From NCBI GenBank assembly GCA_916610825.1, contig OU744448.1:14383936-14447935 (forward strand): a stretch of 64,000 nt of DNA, read 5' to 3'. Position numbers and translations under genes: made by a program. Within the stretch, counting starts at the first letter, position 1, and each line of letters begins with the position of its first letter. The notes under the pieces were generated by a model that saw only the letters and a program-made list of their open reading frames with translations, was not told where the DNA came from and made no database searches. Source of the DNA: Haliclystus octoradiatus (Eukaryota > Cnidaria > Staurozoa > Stauromedusae > Haliclystidae). Shown in pieces: positions 60,334 through 64,000 of this stretch.

Positions 60334-61606
60334 GGTTATTATGCACTCCAGGAAATCCGTACTATTCAATAGCGGAACGGCATGGATGAAAAAGAATACC
60401 GACAATTTATTTGATGTAACAATGGGTAGTTATGATGGAGCCGAAGTATGTGAATTGGTTGGTTTATTTATTATTAACAAACTAAGTAAAATTTTTGGAA
60501 ACGAAAGCATCGGACTATACAGAGATGATGGAATTGCTGTCCTAAAAAATAAATCAGGCCCCCAGGCAGAACGATTAAGAAAGAAATTAATAAAAACATT
60601 TAAAGATATTGGCCTCAACATCACGACAAAAAATAACTTAAAGGTAATAGATTTCTTAGATATAACATTCAATTTGACTACTAATACGTTTCAACCATAT
60701 AGAAAACCCAACGACACACCATTATACATTAACACACAGTCTAACCATCCACCAACTATACTAAAACAAGTTCCAACTTCAATAAACCAAAGAATTTCAG
60801 ATTTATCTTCTAACAACACAATGTTTTTGAAAAGCAAACAAACATACGCTGATGCATTAAGAGCAAGCGGCCATGAAGCAAATCTTTCTTACCAACCACG
60901 CACTACAACATCAAACAGTAACAGAAGAAAAAGAACCAGAAAAATCATATGGTTCAATCCGCCTTACAATAAGAGCGCTAAAATAAACATTGGCCGATCA
61001 TTTTTAAATTTAGTCAAAAAACATTTTCCTAAATCAAATAAACTGAGCAAGATATTTAACCATAACACAATTAAAGTGAGTTATAGCTGTACTAACAACA
61101 TGGACAAGATTCTCAAAAGTCATAACAACAAAATAACCAATGATGAAAATAACGCCACAGCCACACCTTGCAATTGCAGGGATAGAGATACTTGCCCACT
61201 CGAAAATAGGTGCCAATTAAAAGGTATCATCTACAAGGCTACAGTGACAACACCAGCCGACGAAGAGGGAAAGAGCTATATTGGTTTGACAGAAGACACA
61301 TTCAAAGCACGTTACACACAACACAAATCCACATTTAAACATAGAAAATACAGCAGCAGCACGCAATTGTCAAAGCATATTTGGGATTTAAAAGACAGCA
61401 ACAGCCAGTACAAAATCAAATGGTCAACTATTGCAAATGCAAAGCCATACAATAATATATCTAAAAAATGTCATCTATGTTTATTGGAAAAATATTATAT
61501 TATATGCTCAAAAGAGCCATTACTTAATAAAAAATCTGAACTAATCTCAAAATGCCGTCACGAGAATAAATTTTATTTATCTAATTTTAAAGAAACTAAA
61601 ACATAA
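60323..61606 (+). CDS. Penelope-like element RT (partial) plus GIY-YIG endonuclease
   Basis: A 427-codon open frame. About 1-150 is the back half of a Penelope-type reverse transcriptase: DVTMGSYDGAEVCELVG, then GLYRDDGIAV, whose DD is the catalytic pair, then FLDITFNLTTNTFQPYRKP (thumb). A basic linker follows with CNCRDRDTCPLENRC, then GIY-YIG: IIYKATVTTPAD, YIGLTEDTFKARYTQHK, STQLSKHIWDLK. The front of the RT is missing, so the element is 5'-truncated and the first in-window Met is not a natural start. The intact frame suggests recent insertion. Confidence 0.93.
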   Translation: MKLEVIMHSRKSVLFNSGTAWMKKNTDNLFDVTMGSYDGAEVCELVGLFIINKLSKIFGNESIGLYRDDGIAVLKNKSGPQAERLRKKLIKTFKDIGLNITTKNNLKVIDFLDITFNLTTNTFQPYRKPNDTPLYINTQSNHPPTILKQVPTSINQRISDLSSNNTMFLKSKQTYADALRASGHEANLSYQPRTTTSNSNRRKRTRKIIWFNPPYNKSAKINIGRSFLNLVKKHFPKSNKLSKIFNHNTIKVSYSCTNNMDKILKSHNNKITNDENNATATPCNCRDRDTCPLENRCQLKGIIYKATVTTPADEEGKSYIGLTEDTFKARYTQHKSTFKHRKYSSSTQLSKHIWDLKDSNSQYKIKWSTIANAKPYNNISKKCHLCLLEKYYIICSKEPLLNKKSELISKCRHENKFYLSNFKETKT

Positions 61607-61782
61607 TTTAACTTACTGCTGTAATAGGAAACAATTTCATTTATCTAACGCCTTAATTACCAAAACAGAACAATAGCACCATTGTATGTTAAGACAACTA
61701 TTGTATTAAAACAATAACGCGCTGCGGCACTTATGATAGCATGTAATAGGAGTCACCATGTATATTTTTCATTGAGTATCAA

Positions 61783-61822
61783 CTGTCTGATGATCGCACA
61801 CTGCGTGAAACTATAGTAACAG
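61783..61822 (+). ncRNA. Hammerhead ribozyme motif, right Penelope copy
   Basis: In order: CTGT (helix I), CTGATGA core (61,787-61,793), T, CGCA-CAC-TGCG (helix II), T, GAAA (61,807-61,810), C-TATA-G (very short helix III), TA cleavage-site bases after G (61,816-61,818), ACAG (helix I partner). Penelope-like elements are known to carry minimal hammerheads with a tiny helix III that act best as dimers; ACTATAGT is self-complementary, as that needs. Caveat: the bases closing helix II next to the core are U and U rather than G and C. Confidence 0.78.
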
Positions 61823-61970
61823 AAATTAAGAATGTGTTTTCTTTGACTCAGTCACCATCCTTATGTATTACAGCTCTGCCAATGTTTAATCGGTATTGAG
61901 CACTATCACATCTGACGATAGATAAATCTATCTTTATTATTATATATATATGTAATAATAATATATGGCG

Positions 61971-62012
61971 ATTCTGAAGATCTCTGTGAAATGCGTGAAA
62001 CTTAAGTAACAG
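61971..62012 (+). ncRNA. Degenerate hammerhead-like motif, distal tail
   Basis: CTGAAGA for CTGATGA, then a poorly pairing helix II, then GCG, T, GAAAC, TTAA, GTA, ACAG. It keeps the 3' half of the motif and the following TTTGACTC box. Confidence 0.5.
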
Positions 62013-62050
62013 TAAAGAATGTGTATTCTTTGACTCCTTCGCCATATATT

Positions 62051-62529
62051 ATTATTATTTACCGCTCTGTCAAATGAAGACATAGAGCCCTATATTATCT
62101 GCTATTAGATAAACATAAATTTTATTTTATATATATGTCTAATTTCCAGGTATTCTTAGCTTTGAACACGAGTACTGTATTGCGATTTCTTGTAATGGGC
62201 AAAGATTTTAAAAAGCATTAAGCAGTTCTAAGAATAACTCGAGACACCCCAAAATGGACCTAGTTATGCTCTCTCTGTAATTCTAAAAGTAGATATTTAT
62301 GATATGTTGTACAAGAGAGAGAGAGATATCTAGGATACCGGCATCCTTATTCCAATCTAGCAGTTTTCTCGTTTCTTTAATTTCAAATTTTCTGGAATTT
62401 CGAATTGATATAATATTATCGAATACTAGAAGATTCGATTGGAATGCAGTTTAGAGTCTGCATTTTATTGTAACGTCAATACTTCGCAGCTTCGAAAATT
62501 ATTGTTAATGAACTTCTTTTGATTACAAA
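62051..62529. other. Upstream region of the kringle gene
   Basis: No recognisable repeat beyond a (GA)n run near 62,315-62,326. It should contain the promoter and 5' UTR of the gene starting at 62,530; no clear core element seen. Confidence 0.4.
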
Positions 62530-64000
62530 ATGAGATTTGAGATATTAGCAATCATATTACTAACATATCTATCTATAGTTATATCATTTTACTACAATCT
62601 CAAGATGGGTGCGTTGAAAGAATCAGGAGTCACGAGTATCTATTATCACGTGGAGATGAACAGTGTGGACGATGGTGGAACATTGAACTGTCTAACACCA
62701 GGGGCTGAAATTTACGAATGGAAGCAAGTGGCAAAAATAAGAAATCCATTTGCAGAGAATCTACGTGTCTCTCCTGACATTGACAATGACCATCCCTGGT
62801 TGTATCATGTAGATTCATATCTCTATCCATATGATGTATTAATATTGATTTGTGAGCCTGTGATTGGTCATACAGTTCTCATTCGTATGGTATGGGTTTT
62901 AACGAGAATTCGTTCAGGATCAGCAAACCCACTGCATCCTCAAGCATGCAAGCCTCGTGATGGAGTCATGCCCTGTAATGATGTTGAATATGACTGCTAC
63001 CATGGCGACGGTGAGACATGCGTATAACTGTAGTAAGATCAATAAGGCATGAAAAAGTGAACTTAAAATGACAAGCTGAATATAATCTATCTACATACTT
63101 TTTAGGATGAAGTCATGGTAGAGAAATGTATAATTATCGGGTGTATGAAAGATCATCCTATCTAAATCTATATAATTAAATCGAATCCTCGTAAAACACC
63201 CAACCTATTCAGGTATCAGAAAATGCTACTGTCAGAGATTCCAACTGACGAGAACATATCCATTTAATGCCTAGATCGAGAAGCACGATGACATATCTTG
63301 CTAGGACGGCTGAAATTCCGGTATGTCTATGTATACGGAGAGGGGGGGGGGTAATCCAACGGAGGGATTGAACCTTAATCCTTAAGTAACGCAGGCACTC
63401 AACCACTGAGCTACGTGCCCAAAACATCCTCTATCTTCGGGATTTTGTTATTCGCTATGTACGCTCTCTATATAAACTTCAAAATTCGTATTTTCAATTC
63501 CCACTTTGCTAACATTATTTCCAATGAACAGTTACACTCATGATGCACTGATATATAAAGGCCCATAGACAGGCGCAGTCTTGATCGAGTATTTAGAATT
63601 CCCAATCCGTCAATGAATAGATGTTCTGAAGATTTGCTATTTATCTTGCAGGGACCGCTTATAGAGGTAAAGTCAATCAAACTAAAAGTGGTTTGTACTG
63701 CATGCCTTGGGATGAGTTTGCCTTGAGTTTTACACCGAAGGAGCGGAGATATAATCAAGGCCCGCATAATCAAGATTTATTGGGAGCCCACAACTTCTGT
63801 CGCAATTATTATAAAGACGTATACTATCAAAAACAACCTTGGTGTTATACGCGTTCAACCAACTTTGATGCTTCATACCGGAACAGACCAAACGATATTA
63901 ATCCATGCCCAATCCAGCACTGCCACGATTGCATGTTTGGGCAAGGAAATGGGCACTTCCCTGGGCTTAAAAATGTCCCCGTCTACGAGGGGCTTTCAAC
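62530..64000 (+). CDS. Kringle-domain membrane or secreted protein, 5' part (runs off window)
   Basis: Exon 1 is 62,530-63,010 (donor ACG|GTGAGA) and exon 2 starts at 63,652 (after TTGCAG), in phase. Residues about 5-22 (ILAIILLTYLSIVISFYY) form a signal peptide or type II anchor. About 130 residues of unrecognised sequence follow, ending in two cysteines. The kringle spans the junction: CYHGDGTAYRG, GLYCMPWDEF, NFCRNYY, QPWCYT, NPCPIQHC, giving all six kringle cysteines in order. The chain continues (DCMFGQGNGHFPG) past position 64,000. Kringles bind protein ligands; with the rest missing I cannot assign a function. Confidence 0.85.
63011..63651. other. Intron 1 of the kringle gene
   Basis: Holds a minus-strand tRNA-like sequence at 63,343-63,424 next to a poly-G/poly-C run; otherwise unremarkable. 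Confidence 0.55.
63343..63424 (-). repeat. tRNA-like (SINE-head-like) sequence
   Basis: On the minus strand GGGCACGTAGCTCAGTGGTT (A box) and AAGGTTCAATCCCTCC (B box). The acceptor stem does not close, so it is a SINE head or tRNA relic rather than a working tRNA gene. Confidence 0.5.

Larger units (their letters stand above)
60323..62050 (+). mobile_element. Penelope-like retroelement, right copy with 3' tail
   Basis: From the RT remnant through the stop at 61,606, the hammerhead at 61,783-61,822, a TTTGACTC box at about 61,841, and a second, degenerate motif at 61,974-62,012 followed by another TTTGACTC and ATTATTATT. This repeated tail resembles the tandem pLTR arrangement of Penelope elements. 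Confidence 0.8.

Overview
This window is nuclear DNA of an animal, most likely a marine invertebrate. The evidence is intron-split orthologues of conserved metazoan genes with GT-AG junctions, a low-GC background, and a dense load of BEL/Pao, Penelope-like, hAT-like, mariner-like and tRNA-derived SINE repeats. The species cannot be named from sequence alone. There are no bacterial operons, Shine-Dalgarno sites or CRISPR arrays.

Layout. 1-6.6 kb: a SINE, then the last two exons of a PGRMC-type membrane haem protein (+). 7.7-9.2 kb: an apparently intronless AKAP17A orthologue (+). 10.1-21.1 kb: the C-terminal part of a VAMP7 v-SNARE gene (-), with a complete but defective BEL/Pao LTR retrotransposon (10,511-17,309, TSD CGTCT) in one intron. 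21.1-26.9 kb: a gene-poor stretch with hairpin repeats. 26.9-32.5 kb: the complete five-exon gene for POLR1D/RPAC2, the small subunit shared by Pol I and Pol III (+). 33.2-38.5 kb: a six-exon secreted astacin metalloprotease (+). 38.7-57.3 kb: a complete ATP7 copper-transporting P-type ATPase (-), about 19 exons. Its 3' end faces the astacin 3' end, with about 230 bp between the stops. 58.3-62.1 kb: a repeat cluster of a hAT-like element with an 8-bp TSD, a mariner-like MITE, and a 2.6-kb palindrome made of two inverted Penelope-like elements. 62.5-64 kb: the 5' end of a kringle-domain gene (+), cut by the window edge.

The host genes are unrelated housekeeping functions: copper export, vesicle fusion, rRNA/tRNA transcription, splicing/PKA anchoring and haem handling, plus two secreted or membrane-anchored proteins. 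Exon models were built by hand. The summed coding lengths are in frame for ATP7 (3,867 nt), POLR1D (363 nt) and astacin (894 nt), which supports the junctions.

The most interesting signals are these. (1) Hammerhead-ribozyme-like motifs recur at the 3' ends of the Penelope copies and inside several ORF-less hairpin elements scattered through introns. (2) The ATP7 protein keeps six HMA domains but has lost CxxC in the third and in the membrane-proximal sixth. (3) A set of hairpin repeats shares an internal core but not its arms. (4) A 733-bp tandem duplication appears identical in both copies. (5) The human counterparts of several genes here cluster on X and chromosome 13.
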